Part shown: piece after piece, positions 34,439 to 46,200 of the stretch | Layout of the letters: every line of letters begins with the position of its first letter | Position numbering within the stretch: position 1 is the first letter of the stretch | Assembly: GCA_963675555.1 (NCBI GenBank) | Contig: OY776674.1 | Coordinates: 34,688,820 to 34,752,819, forward strand | From: Leptura quadrifasciata | Taxonomy: Eukaryota > Arthropoda > Insecta > Coleoptera > Cerambycidae | DNA: 64,000 nt | Direction of reading: 5' to 3' | The notes under the pieces: model-generated | What the model was told of the DNA's origin: nothing | Databases searched by the model: none | The model's input: the letters and a program-made list of their open reading frames with translations, nothing else | Position numbers and translations under genes: made by a program

Positions 34439-34940
34439 ATGTCCTGAATTAACGCTAGTATAAAGTACCGTGTATAATTATAATCAATATTTGGTGGTTG
34501 TGTCGCTGTAGTACATCCCTTGTCTACATAATTGCAAAATAAATCTTCCTAATTAATAGTAATACACACACAGCGAATTAAATTTGTTAAACTTTGTTCC
34601 GACCAAAATTTTCATATTTTTTCGAATAACTCGGCAACACCACGTCAAAAACAAATAATCTGGAAATCGTTCGAAAGGTTACGCTGAATTCATAAATGTA
34701 AAATATATAAGGTGTTCTATTAAAAAAAAAATTACTTCGAAGATGCTCCGCTATAGCGAGTCACCCTGTATACTTTAAAATATTTTTAAAATGTGCGCCT
34801 TTTGACACTATATCACTTCCATAAAAAAATATTTTCTAAAGTCTTCTAATAAAGCAGATATTTGACACCCTATTGGGACACCCTGTATATTATTCACATC
34901 ATGTTATCTTTTAATAATCTTTTGAAAGTATTTGTATCAG
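34439..34940. other. Gene-free stretch with CACCCTGTATA words
   Basis: CACCCTGTATA at 34762-34772 and 34879-34889 are termini of the kind found on mariner-type MITEs, both in the same orientation. No coding content. Confidence 0.4.
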
Positions 34941-34950
34941 TTCTACGTAA

Positions 34951-35343
34951 CCTGGGGCGAGCGTAGGTGCGTCTTTATTATGTACATACTTCGGTATGCG
35001 ATGTAAAGCAACGACAGGCGCAGTTAGTACTTGGATGGGCGACCATTCCAACGGAAACCGCGTTCTCGCCTCACACATCTTCCAGCGGCTTGTATATCAG
35101 TGTATGCGCGGAAGCTATACAACCTTAGGCGAGGGTTGTATAGGAGATATACCATCCTTCGGAGGGGATGTAAAGCCGTCGGTCCCTTGTCTATTAAATG
35201 TTAGGCAAGTAAAAGATCCCTACTCTTCTTAAGGGAAGAGGTTCGGCAAAATTCCTGGTTGGGGGTAGCTCGTCTACAGGCGTCGGTGTTAGGCCTCAGT
35301 AGCGGAAATAGGCCGACGTTAAATAAATGTATAAAAAAAAAAA
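34951..35343 (+). repeat. Complete 5S-rRNA-derived SINE with 12-bp target-site duplication
   Basis: The 5' part follows 5S rRNA: AAAGCAACGACAGGCGCAG, TTAGTACTTGGATGGGCGAC and ACCGCGTTCTCGCC. It includes the internal control region used by RNA polymerase III. The body (CATCTTCCAGCGGCTTG onward) is shared with the copy at 2646. The tail ends in an A-run. AGTTCTACGTAA flanks both sides perfectly (34939-34950 and 35344-35355). The 393-bp length and clean duplication indicate a recent LINE-driven insertion. Confidence 0.85.
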
Positions 35344-35464
35344 AGTTCTACGTAAATCGGTATTCAATGGGTTATAATCAACAACTCCTTTATAAAAAAT
35401 TGAGCTGTGCATTGATGCCCCTATTGGCCCGTTTAATTACAAAATTTCCCTTTCCTCGTGTATT

Positions 35465-36810
35465 ATAGTCATATACTTCTAATAATTTTGTTAAAAATAT
35501 TTTTTATGTAATCTGGAACTAAGTCCTTGTTAATTTTATGTATGAAAATTAAAACGCTATACTTTAAAAAGTTGCCTATATTCATCCAACTAAGATATTT
35601 TAACCTGTCATCTATTCTAGTGTATGTACTGCATTTTAATATAACTCGCATCGCTCTGTTTTGTAACGTTTGTAATCGTTTTAGATCGGTCTGATTAGCC
35701 ATATACAGGATTGTGCTACAATAGTTAAAATGCGGCAGTATTATAGCACTATAAATAGTTCTTTTTGCATTTGTTGATAGGTACCAACTGACAAATTTAA
35801 GGACGCCGACTTTTTTTGAAATTTTTTTACATGTAAAATCCACGACATTTAAAATTTAAATTGCAATCAACAATTCTAGATGATTTTTGAGACCAATGAC
35901 AGATTTGCTTTTTGAAGCTTAAATGATAAAATTGTACCTTTGAACCATTTGAGATTCTGCTGATTACTTATGAGCATACTTTTTGTGCTATTCAATTTTA
36001 ATTTATTTGTTTCCTTTCATTTAGAAACTAGTTCTAAATCGTGATTTATTTTCCGTACCAACTCTCTAGGTTCATGTTCATCAATATAGAATATAGTGTC
36101 GTCAGCAAAGAAGCGATATTTGCAATTTTCTTCTCTTGACAAATCATTAATATATATTGCAAATAACAGAGGACCAAGTATGCTCTCCTGAGGCACTCCC
36201 ATGTATATAGGCAGCTCACTTGATAACAGATTTTCACATTTCACCCTCTGCCTTCTGTTTTTTAAATAACATTTAAACCACTTCCATACGACACCATCAT
36301 TGATTAATTCCATATTTGTTTAGCTTATCTAATAAAATCTCCCTGTCAATTGTTTCAAATGCTCTTTTCAAATTTAAATATAATACTCCTGCATCCTTCC
36401 TGAGTCCTTTCCACACATTAACAACATATTGTAATGCACTTTCACAACTAAAACCTTCTTTAAAGCCAGACTGATATTCACTAAGTATTTTTTTCTCTTA
36501 TAAAATCTAAAAATTTCAGATATACTACTTTTTCTAATATTTTTTCAAAATCTGGTAGATCTACAGCCTTCAGCTTTAATGGTTATAGGTACTTTTCTAA
36601 CAGGAATTACTGTCGACATTTTTAAAGAATTTGGCACAACATCACGCTCTAATGAACCATTAATTATATGAATCAATCGATCAGATATAATATCAGAATT
36701 TTCCTTATAGAAAACGATATCAATTTCATCCGGACTACTCTTGTTTGCTAGATCAACTACGATTGTTTTTATGTCAGGTTTTGTCAACAACTTAAAATTT
36801 TGCATTTCCT
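35465..36810 (-). pseudogene. CR1/Jockey-type LINE, reverse transcriptase region
   Basis: In minus-strand order: LTKPDIKTIVVDLANKSSPD (36790-36730), LIHIINGSLERDVVPNSLK (36680-36620), then after a frame change LSEYQSGF near 36470 and YLNLKRAFETIDREILLDKL near 36360-36310. Next come MGVPQESILGPLLFAIYIND (36210-36150) and YRFFADDTIFYI (36120-36085). The C-terminal part (35843-35469) has AIILPHFNYCSTIL and LQTLQNRAMRVIL. The FADD catalytic motif is intact, but stops and frameshifts make it dead. A short ORF at 37174-36956 upstream is not recognised. Confidence 0.8.
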
Positions 36811-37520
36811 AACTGATATATGAGGTATAATGTCGTTAATACTAAATATACAAGAATTCATTAAATACGTTGCTTAAAACTTTGTATTCAACTTTGGGAA
36901 TTTCTGTGGGATGTTTAGTTGCCAAGCGCCGCCCCTTAAAATATCGAGAATACATTTAAAACCTTGAATAATTCTTTCTCGTAGGTTCTGTTTCCTTCCT
37001 TCCTAGTTCACAATGATAAACAGGAAGTAAACAATATGTACTTTTACAACACCTGTCTCTTGTACATTTCAAAAATAAAAAACATAATAATGTAAACGCA
37101 ATGAATTTTTTTAATCCGAATGGATTACCTATAATTTGTATTAGCATATATACCATTTGATGCTCAAGGTTCATTGTATTTTTAAATTTTATTACAAGTT
37201 ATTGTCGTTAATAGTAGTATGCGTATTTGTTTACTTATTATTAATGAGAAAGGGAGTGGGCAATTTAAAATATCTCATTTAAAATCGTGTTGCACCAACG
37301 TGAATATTTTGGAATCTATGTACACGGGCTAGGGTGTATTTACTACAGTAGAATGACTAACAATATGTAGATATGTAAAAATGTATAAGAATATTTAAGT
37401 CTAATCTATATCTGAAACCTTGGCCCTTTTACATTTGAAAGTAGAAATCTGACATGAGTGATGTGACGGATAATTTAACGATACTAGTAATCCATTTAGT
37501 TTCATAGTCCGAAATTCCAA
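36811..37520. other. Stretch without recognised features
   Basis: May include upstream LINE sequence on the minus strand (RRLATKHPTEIPKVEYK near 36900), but no motif decides it. Otherwise AT-rich. Confidence 0.35.
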
Positions 37521-37800
37521 TATAATATTAATAATAATAATAATAATAATAAATCGTCTTTATTGTGCCAAAAATTATATAACAAAAGAATTTCAAGGTA
37601 GGTAATGGTTCTACCAAAATGTCTGGCTAAGCGGCTACTCTATCCAACCACATACTGGTAGGTGAAATATACATATTTACATTTACGAATTAATATTAGA
37701 GGAGTAAGTATACTAAATGCTATGTAAGTTAGGATTTGCAGGACATCATCCTGCTCTGAGTATTGATTTTTCCATTGCAAACCATGATCCTAAAAACATC
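37521..37800 (-). repeat. LINE 3' end with (TTA)n tail
   Basis: An (AAT)n array at 37525-37551 on the plus strand is followed by TCGTCTTTATTGTGCC. Read on the minus strand this is a 3' UTR ending GGCACAATAAAGACGA and a microsatellite, the usual LINE end. No coding part is attached. Confidence 0.5.
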
Positions 37801-38183
37801 ACAAAGTAAAAAAAAAAAAATAATTTTCGGAAAGCCAATTATTTTTCACTGCATGAAAATGTATTAAACTTTGATTGGTCCTTTTTAAATAATTTAGAAG
37901 ATGTAAATGCTGGATGTGAAATGTTCTATGAAGCGCTAATAGGTATATTTGATAGTTATATCCCTAAATATGTCCCACGTGTAACACATAAAAGATACCC
38001 TCCATGGTTTAATGGATTAATTATAAAAAACGTTAAAACCAAATCCTCACTTTGAAAAAAATACAAGAGTACTGGCAATTTAGAAACATACAATCAGTTT
38101 AAAGACATCAGAACTAGAGTTAATAATGATAGATAATGCTTATAAAAAGAGAGAAAAAGAGTTAAGTGACACACAGTTATTTT

Positions 38184-40191
38184 AGTGCGGCAATTTAGCT
38201 AGGATATTTCAACATATTGTGGACTTTTTTATAAAACCACCAAATTTGGCACAAAGGTAGACGATGTAATATAAACAATTTTGGATGTGGAGCCATCGGC
38301 CAACTGCCCGCTGGTGGCCATTTTTCAAAATGGCCGCCAGTGGACACCCGAAAGACAACAGAAGTTAGATAAAGTTTGCTAATGAAGGTTTTAGTGAATG
38401 TTTATTGAATGTTTTGATTGAAAGATAGTTTGTAAGTTATATATATAAGTATATATTTATTTAATAATTTTATATTTCACATTTCAAATTATATTTAAAT
38501 TATTTAAAAAAATACGATACAAAATATTAATTTAACTTTATAATGACTCTGAAGTATATTGTATGTGAATGATTTAAAGTAATTTAAAGATTAATGGAGG
38601 ACTAAGATTTATTACATTCAAATAAGCTTTTTCATTTCTGTAAATTTTTCATATTGCATTAAAAAATTAAAAGACAAAATGTTTCACAGTCCCAGTACAG
38701 TATACTGCCAGTTCAGAACATTAGTTTTAAGAAAGCGACTTCAGTTCTCGGAGCACTCCCCGTCGCAAGCACACAGTGGTGTGCATTCCAGACCGGCCTT
38801 CTTGCACTTGTATTTTTTCACAGTCTTTGCATGTGCAAGAGACGAGCTCCCTGCAGATCTGGGATGCTTAGGGTAGCGTTGTCCAGAGAGGTTCAATACG
38901 CCATTGGTCTTGATCCAACCCCAGTAGGTTGGTGATGGCAGTATTGGTGCAGGAACCAGGGCCTGACTCCAGACATGTCCGCCCTGGTATACTGCTCTTC
39001 GGACGTGCTGTTCCAGTGTTGCCCTTGTCGGTGGGATCAGCTGGAAGTTGCTTTTCTTTGCAAACAGTTTGCGACGTGCCTTGTCGATATCGGTGTCTGT
39101 GCTTGTTCTGTCATAAAGCAGTGTGATGAAACTTTCAATGGTGTGCATGGCGTCTTCATTAATACGATCACTGCGGGACAACAACATCAGTGTCAACTGT
39201 GCAGATGAGGATCTTCTTGGTGGTCATTGTGAGCAACGTGGGCGGCATGCAACACAATGCGGGTGTCGGCTTCCTCGTGGTTGCAAGGAGCTAGTGCTGA
39301 AGTATCCAGAAGTGGTGGCTTTCTCAAAACATGTGATGAGCAGCTCCTTGTCTGCAAGCTGGAATGAGTCGTAGAGGACGTCAGAGAGGAAGATGAACAG
39401 CTCTCTCTTGTTTTCGTCGACTCTGAGGAAGCTAGCCCAGTTCCCGGGTATAGCGAACCACCCACCACTCGTCTTCTCACCCCTTTTCCCCGCTTGGCTC
39501 TTGCTGTACCTTTCAACGAGTTTGTAATGTAGCGTTCCGACACCAGGCCCACTCGCTCAAAATTTTGAGAGTATGGGAGGCACAAAAATTTGCAGGGCAT
39601 ATTCGTTGAAGGTTTTTGCCGTAACAGGCTTCAGCAACTGGATGATGACTGCTCCATCTAGGACAATGCAGCTTGTTGGAGGAACCTCAGACCTAGGCTG
39701 ACTGAAGTCTTCTAGACAAGCGATAAGATCACTCTTTACACCAAACCGGATGCCACCGCCGTCCGATAGTGCAGGAGGGAAAGCTTGGTTTTCATGTTGG
39801 AAGAATTCGTCTAGATTCCCATCCCGGTTTTGGCATCCGATATACAGACGAGAGAAGAGGTTCACGTCGTTCCTGAGGGATTTCATTTGCTGCTTGCCCT
39901 TTGCCAGAGGCTTTGTAGCAGGCTGATCGAATATTTTGAGCTTGTTTCTTTTGATGGAATTTTGATCGGAATAAACATTGACTAAAACCTTCAGCAGCAA
40001 ACTTTATCTAACTTCTGTTGTCTTTAGGGTGTCCACTGGCGGCTATTTTGGTAAATGGCCGCCACGGCCGCCAGGGGGCAGTTGGCCGATGGCTCCACAT
40101 CCAAAGTTGTTCATATTACATCGGTCTACCTCTGCGCCAAATTTGGTGCTTTTATCAAAAAGTGCACAATAGGTTAGCTAATCCGCTGTAC
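38184..40191 (-). mobile_element. TIR element carrying a PIN/FEN-like nuclease-type gene, copy 1
   Basis: Inverted repeats of about 205 bp bound the element, with outer ends AGTGCGGCAATTTAGCTA on the left and GTACAGCGGATTAGCTA on the right. Both pass through GGATGTGGAGCCATCGGCC and CAACAGAAGTTAGATAAAG. The target duplication is TATTTT at 38178-38183 and 40192-40197 (or ATTTT if the ends are AGT and ACT). Deleting the element and one target copy rejoins the host LINE frame at CAG TTA TTT. It occupies only 2.0 kb and holds one decayed gene. Superfamily unresolved; Polinton-type and Academ-type elements are alternatives suggested by duplication length, AGT end and nuclease cargo respectively. 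Confidence 0.8.
38741..40000 (-). pseudogene. PIN/FEN-like nuclease-type protein with Cys-rich C-terminus, decayed copy 1
   Basis: Three frames on the minus strand follow one another. 40000-39557 holds NVNLFSRLYIGCQNRDGNLD and the acidic VLDGAVIIQLLKP. 39600-39193 holds SLKGTARAKRGKGVRRRV and CNHEEADTRIVLH. 39196-38741 holds TIESFITLLYDRTSTDTDID, PPTRATLEQHVRRAVYQ, SPTYWGWIK and the C-terminal KCKKAGLECTPLCACDGEC. Spaced Asp/Glu motifs (DGA, EEADTR and VDTDV near 39205) suggest a PIN/FEN-type metal-dependent nuclease; the Cys pattern resembles a CXC domain. The segment that should join VDTDV to the C-terminal third is deleted, and SERY stands where an acidic WDRY would be expected. These proteins are known to me only as uncharacterised animal proteins; function is inference. 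Confidence 0.65.
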
Positions 40192-41444
40192 TATTTTGAA
40201 GTTATGTGAATTCTAAAAAATGTAATTTTACTGTACCAAACAACTTAACTCTACATGGAAGCAATTTGAACGATATGCAAGATATAGTCAATGGCCTTGC
40301 TAGTTTTTTTAGTACTGCGTTTACAAATCCAACTAACCTTAAAGCTTTGCTTAAACTAAAACCTGTTGTTAAAGGTCCTGATGATGCCCCTGCATTCATT
40401 ATATGAGATTGTGCCTATGCTCTCACTAAACCTCTGACTACCCTATTTAATTTATTGTTACGCATCTGTATAATCCTAGATGTATAGAAAACATCGCGAA
40501 TCTGTCTTGTATTCAAAAAGGATGATAAGAGCAATATTGGAAATTATAGAGGGATTGCCATAACATGTAATTTTGCCAAAGTTTTTGAAATAGCCTTACA
40601 TAACATAATTTATTCATACATTCAAACGCAGATACAACCCATCAACATGGGTTTATGAGGGGGAGATCCACGATTACTAACCTTTTTAGTATTACTCAAT
40701 TCATTGCTCAGCATATGGACTCAAATAGCCAGGTAGATAATTTATACTGAATTTTCAAAGGCTTTCGATAGGCTGAATTATAACATCGTATTTTTAAGAA
40801 TGTGGATTGTTCTCGCCTTTGCTGAATGTATTTAGATCATATCTTTAGATAGGAAGCAGTACGTTGAGTGTCGTGGGTTTGCCTCTAATGAAATCTCGGT
40901 GACTTCTGGAGTACCACAAGGGTCCATTCTTGGACCATTCTCTTTTATATTATTCATTATGCAGATGATATAAAAAAACTGTGTTATAAACAATATCTCA
41001 GACACCTTAAAACTGCAGAGTATTTGTCAAAAATCAATAACTGGTGTTACTTAAATAATCTCCCCTTAAATGCCACGAAATGCAATGTAATGGCATTTAC
41101 TAAAAAAATATATCCCATATGATATAATTTTAAATTGAATAATATCAGCCTAAACCGGCCTGACTCAATAAAAGATCTAGGTGTCATATTCGATAGCAAA
41201 TTATCTTTTAATCACTACATTAACGAAACTGTAAAATACCGTATAGGAATTTAAGGCTTCATCATACGGATAGTTTGGAGAAAATTCAGAGGAGCTTTTT
41301 ATTAAAATTTCTGTCATACAAGCTGGATGGCATATACCCTGCAGTCAGAATACCTCATACACAATTACTAGGGACATTATCTGCTTGCTCGAAGAAAGGC
41401 ACACTCGTTGATATTTATTTGTAAGTTAATTAATAGTATGACTG

Positions 41445-41668
41445 ATGGTCGAGAGGTGAGCGCACTTGCCTCTCACCCAAAAGTTCCGGGTTCGATCCCC
41501 GGTCGTGGCAGTGGAAAATGCTGTGAGAGGGATTTTTCCACTATACACGGATATTGGGTGCGTGTCCCTTGTCTCTAAATGTGTAGCCCCCTCCCACACA
41601 AGACTCTTCTAGAGCCTTCCGGGTTAAAGGGGATCGTCATTACCTGTGGTGTATTTATTTATCATTTA
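41445..41668 (+). repeat. tRNA-derived SINE inserted in a LINE
   Basis: A box region TGGTCGAGAGGTGAGCGC and B box GGGTTCGATCCCC (41488-41500), within a perfect 5-bp T stem. The acceptor sides do not pair, so it is not a tRNA gene. The body ends GTAGCCCCCTCCCACACAAG and CTGTGGTGTATTTATTTAT, shared with the copy ending at 51728. The LINE coding sequence continues on both sides (KLINSMTD to the left, DCQQLLKQLTF to the right). Confidence 0.75.
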
Positions 41669-42019
41669 TTTAACAAAATTGATTGTCAACAACTTCTGAA
41701 ACAACTTACATTTGATATACCAAGACCAGAGCGCAGATTCTCGAATACTTTTTATCTCACTAGACCTAGGACAAATTTTAACCTTTATATTTCATGTGTG
41801 AGAACTGCAACAATCTGCAAGACGGCATGGATAATTTTTATTGTAGTTATAATTCCAAAAAAAATACATATGAATAATTCCATAAAAAAATACTTATGAC
41901 TAATTGAAAGGTTTTCTGTCTTTATTAGCTGCAATATTATGCAGTACATGTCTGTTTGCAGCTTTATCTATATTTTAATCTGATTTGTATATGTTTTGTT
42001 TTTTCTTAAAAATGTTTTC

Positions 42020-42240
42020 TTAACCGCCTCTCAAGTTACCGAAGTAACCCCTTGGAAGATCTCAAGGATCTTGTGCTAGGTAAAGAGAGACGAGGCCCTA
42101 CAGTTTAATGTGGATTCCGAACCACTATTGGGGCAATTTTTTTAATGAAAATTGTTTCGCCTTGCGGGAATCGAACCCACTTCGCTAGGCAACTCAGTTT
42201 GCTAGCCAGACGCTTTAGCACTCTGAGCTGCCGTCCCCCG
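42020..42240 (-). repeat. tRNA-derived SINE, minus strand
   Basis: The minus strand has GGCAGCTCAGAGTGCTAAAG as A-box region and GGGTTCGATTCCCG (42178-42165) as B box. The tail region contains GGAATCCACATTAAACTG and CGTCTCTCTTTACC. Acceptor-stem pairing is absent. Body differs from the 41445 family. Confidence 0.65.
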
Positions 42241-42500
42241 ATATATGTGCGTATATCTTTTATCTGTATGTATGTTATGTATATGTGCATATCTGTATAT
42301 AGGTACGTATTCTGTCACGGATCGTACTTGGTTTTGCTGATTTTTGTATTTGTATGTATTATTATTTGTTGAATATAATCCTCTAATTGGTTTAACTACT
42401 GTTGGATGATGTACGCTAAAAATAAAATAAGACATAATTATTATTACGGGTATACATAAATAATACATATACAATAACAGTAGTGGTGTTACTATTACTG
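42241..42500. other. Gene-free AT-rich stretch
   Basis: TATGTA-rich simple sequence. Nothing recognisable. Confidence 0.5.
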
Positions 42501-43232
42501 ATTATTCAATAAAAAGTGCTTATACTTCGTTTTAAATTTATTATCATTTAATTTCACATAATCAGACTCTAATAAATTGTAGATAGCAGTATTTATAGAC
42601 AAGAGATCTTTTAAACATGGCTGTTTTATGGTGTGGCATTGTTAATTTGTGGCTATTGCGCATATTTAATGTATGTATATTAGACTTAAGTGCAAATTTC
42701 AGTTTGAGGGCAGTGCAACCATCCAGTCCATTTATTAATTTCGTATTGAAACTATCTAAATGTAGGGTTCCATATTTAACCCATTGAGAGTTTTAACTGT
42801 ATGTGCTATATGATCATATTTACGTAATCCAGGTATTAGTAGACAACAGGAATTTTGCATTTTTTTAATTCGATTTTTGTTATTGGGGTCAAGACATGGC
42901 CCATAAATAAAATCACACAGTTAAAATGTGCCAGTACAAGTGATTCACACAGAGCCTTTTTTAATTAAAAATTCAAGATATGCCGACTGGAGTAAATAAG
43001 TTTCAGTGTCAAAAACGCCTTTTGTAGTAATGATTTATGCTGGCTAAATCTAAAATCAGTTTCTAAGATCACGCCCAGATTTTTCGCGGAATTTGCTATT
43101 GGTAATCCAACACTAGAAATATTAATGTTCATGTCATTTTTCAAAGCGTTAATATGATTTCTATTACCAAATAACATCACAAACGACTTCCGCGAGTTAA
43201 GTTTCAAATTGCGTTCTCTAGATAATTCATTT

Positions 43233-46200
43233 TTTATTATTATTATTATTAGCCGTTACTCGAGTCCGAGTATAAAAATGTTACAGTCGATAAATTGTGT
43301 ACAATAAAAAACAAGTAAAAGGTGTAGTCCATTGTAATTCCCATTCATCTACGGTGCACACGACTATGGCTATAGAGGCCAATTCGGGAGAGCACATGTC
43401 GACCGCAGTCAGGACAAACATAGACCTGGTTAGGTCTTGGATTCGGCCTTCTTGCAGCAACATTTCCCTGATAGCTGGCCACAACCCCTCGCCATTCGGT
43501 TCTGTCCGCTGCAAGTTGTTCCCATTGCTCGTCTGCAATACCGCAGGATTTTAGATTTTCATGGAGAGCGTCTTTGAACCTCTTTCGTTGACCGCCACGC
43601 CTTCTTCTACCGCTTAGCAATTCACCATAAAGTGTACATTTAGGAAGGCGGTTATCATGCATACGATGAACGTGACCTGCCCATCTTAGGCGTGCTCTTG
43701 AAATAAGCACCTCAATTGGAAGGCTGTTTGCTCTCCTGAGTACTTCCACGTTTGATATGTGATGGAACCAACGGATTTTCATCATACTTCTGAGGTGTCT
43801 TTGCTGAAAACGTTCTAATTCTTTCACATGACGACGGTAAGTGACCCAGCTTTCGCATCCATATAGCAGTGTTGGAATGACAACTGCTCTGTAGACAGCC
43901 ATTTTCGTTGACAAAGCAAGGTCGTGGTTGTCAAATACTCTCTCTCTAAGTCCCCAGAGTGCTCTAGATGCAGCGTTAATTCTATTGCGAATCTCGCTGT
44001 CCATGTTTGCTTTGTCATTAACAACGTTGCCTAAGTAATTGAACTGATCCACCACTTCAAGAGAATTTCCGTTAAGTGTAATGTCTATTTGGTTCACTTG
44101 ATGAGGAGTTGACATAATCTTAGTCTTTCCAATGTTGATTTTAAGTCCTAAGGAATCATAGCTCTGGGCATACACATCTAAAAGTTCTTGAAGCTCTTCC
44201 GGCGTAGAGGCTAAAAGTGCACAGTCATCCGCATACTGAAGATCACAAATGAATCGTGTGCGTGTCTTCGTGAAAGCTCTAAAGCGTCCTATGTTAAAAA
44301 GACTGCCATCAAAACGGTATCTGAGACCTATTCCCCTGACTGTCAGTTTGTTGTCAACAATAATTGTTAGAGCAGTGGTAAACAAATTAAAGAGTAGGGG
44401 TGCCAGGACACATCCCTGCCTAACTCCAGTGAGGGTTTGGAAAGGTTCGGTTGCCTCATTATTATACATAACCTGGGCGTTGTTGTTTGTATGTAGACTG
44501 CGACATACTTCCACAAATTTTCTAGGGATACCTAAGCGGAACATAATTTTCCAGAGCACTTCCCTGTCCACCGAGTCAAACGCCTTGGTTAAATCAATGA
44601 AGGCCATGTGAATTTCTCCTTGATGTTCGAGTGCTTTTTCTTGAAGCTGTTTAAGTGTGAAGATTAAATCCGATGTGCCTCGGTTTGGTCTAAAGCCACT
44701 CTGTGTTTCAGGAAGTAACTTTTCCATAACAGGTGTTAGCCTATTTGCCATCGCTTTAGTGAGTATCTTCCCTCCAACAGCCAGGAGAGCTATACCCCTG
44801 TAATTTCCACAGTCCGCAGCGCTCCCTTTGTTTTTGAAGAGGTTGATTAAAAGTGTATCCCGAAACTCCTGCGGAGCTTGACCACTTTCCCACACGACAT
44901 CAAACAGTTTTTTGAGGTAGGGTATGAGCTCTGACGACACAGCTTTAAAGATCTCAGCTGGGAGTGAGTCGGCGCCGGGAGATTTGTTATTTTTTAGCTG
45001 CCCAATGGCGGTTAAGATCTCTTCCGTTGTTAGTGGTTTATCTAAGTCTTCGAAGGTGTCATATTGAGGGATAAGATTTATAATATCGTGATCGGCTTGT
45101 CTTTGCTGGTTAAGAATGTTAGAGTAGTGTTCTTTCCATCGGGCTCTTATTTCCTGGTCTTCTTTTAGGAGATTTCCATTTAAATCTTTAATAGGGCACA
45201 TATTTTTCCGACTGGGGCCGTACACTGCTTTTACTCCTTGAAAGAAATTCCTGTAGTCGTGTGAATCGGCGTACCTTTGAATTTCTCTGGCCTTGCTTGC
45301 CCACCACTCGTTCTTTATTCTTCTGATTTTGCGTTGCGTTTCATACTTAGATTGGGTAAAAGCTTCTGCTTTTGATGAGTCGTTGGGGTGGTTGATAGCG
45401 TTTTGGAAGGCAATATGTTTGCGGTCAAGAAGTTCTTGTATAAAAGCTTCATTATCATTGAACCAGTCCTCCTGTTTTTTACTTGCTGCAGTGCCAAGAA
45501 TTTCCTCACTCGCACTTTTTAAACTGTCTTTAATTTGTGTCCAAGTAGCAGCGACATCTACAGAATTGGTTTCTTCTAGTGCACTCAAATTCTCTTGAAC
45601 TTTTTGCTTTAGCTGTTCGACGGTTTGTTGGTCACGCAATTTACTAATACAGAGACGGAGTCTACGTTTTACTTGAGTTCTTCGGTGTTTGGGTCTCATA
45701 ACAATTTTCATTTTAGAGACAACAGGACGATGATCGGTCCAACATTCGCTATCAATGCGCGCCTTTGTAATTTGGACGTCCTTGAGATGCTTCCTACGTA
45801 CGATAACATAGTCCAGTAGATGCCAGTGACCTGATCTGGGGTGACGCCAGGTGCCTTTAAATTTATCCTTTTGTCGGAAAATGGTGTTTGTTATAACTAG
45901 ATCATGTTCGGCGCATTTAGTTAGGAGTAGTTGACCGTTAGCGTTCATGTTGCCCAAACCGTTCTTGCCTATGATGCCTGGCCAGGTGTCTGCATCTCTC
46001 CCTACTCTAGCGTTAAAATCGCCAAGAATAACGAGTCGTTCCGTTTTAGGTATTCTACAGAGGGTTTCTTCCAGCTGTTGATAGAAGCTTTCCTTGGTTT
46101 CGTGATTTGCATCCAGAGTGGGAGCGTAGGCGCTTATTAGATTTACCGCGTTGCCATCTGATAGCTCATAGCGTAGCAGCATTAGACGCTCGGATAGGCC

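Larger units (their letters stand above)
37830..41900 (+). pseudogene. CR1/Jockey-type LINE, interrupted twice
   Basis: Segment 37830-38183 encodes the region between endonuclease and RT (FDSYIPKYVPRVTHKRYPPW). A TIR element (38184-40191) interrupts it. It resumes at 40198 (SYVNSKKCNFTVPNNLTLHG), then RT blocks: KKDDKSNIGNYRGIAITCNF (40518-40577), FSKAFDRLNYNI (40755-40790), VTSGVPQGSILGP (40900-40940), and a decayed box C and thumb. A tRNA-type SINE interrupts again near 41445-41665. The C-terminus follows (DIPRPERRFSNTFYLTRPRT). Many lesions; both insertions are younger than the LINE. Confidence 0.8.

Noticed and set aside
32084..34446. A single 2.36-kb mariner element bounded by CAGGGTATTTCAAAG and CTTTGAAATGTCCTG
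   Set aside because: The ends match at 14 of 17 positions, but the left end pairs equally well with 32190-32205 and the right side lacks a TA duplication, so the boundaries are not reliable.
37525..37551. Independent AAT microsatellite
   Set aside because: Its context (TTTATTGTGCC beside it) fits a LINE tail better than an unrelated simple repeat.
41445..41510. Possible functional tRNA gene
   Set aside because: The T arm and B box are good, but the acceptor strands do not pair, no anticodon arm is convincing, and the sequence continues into a shared SINE body.
42160..42240. Possible minus-strand tRNA gene
   Set aside because: A and B boxes are present but acceptor pairing is lacking and it has a SINE-like extension.
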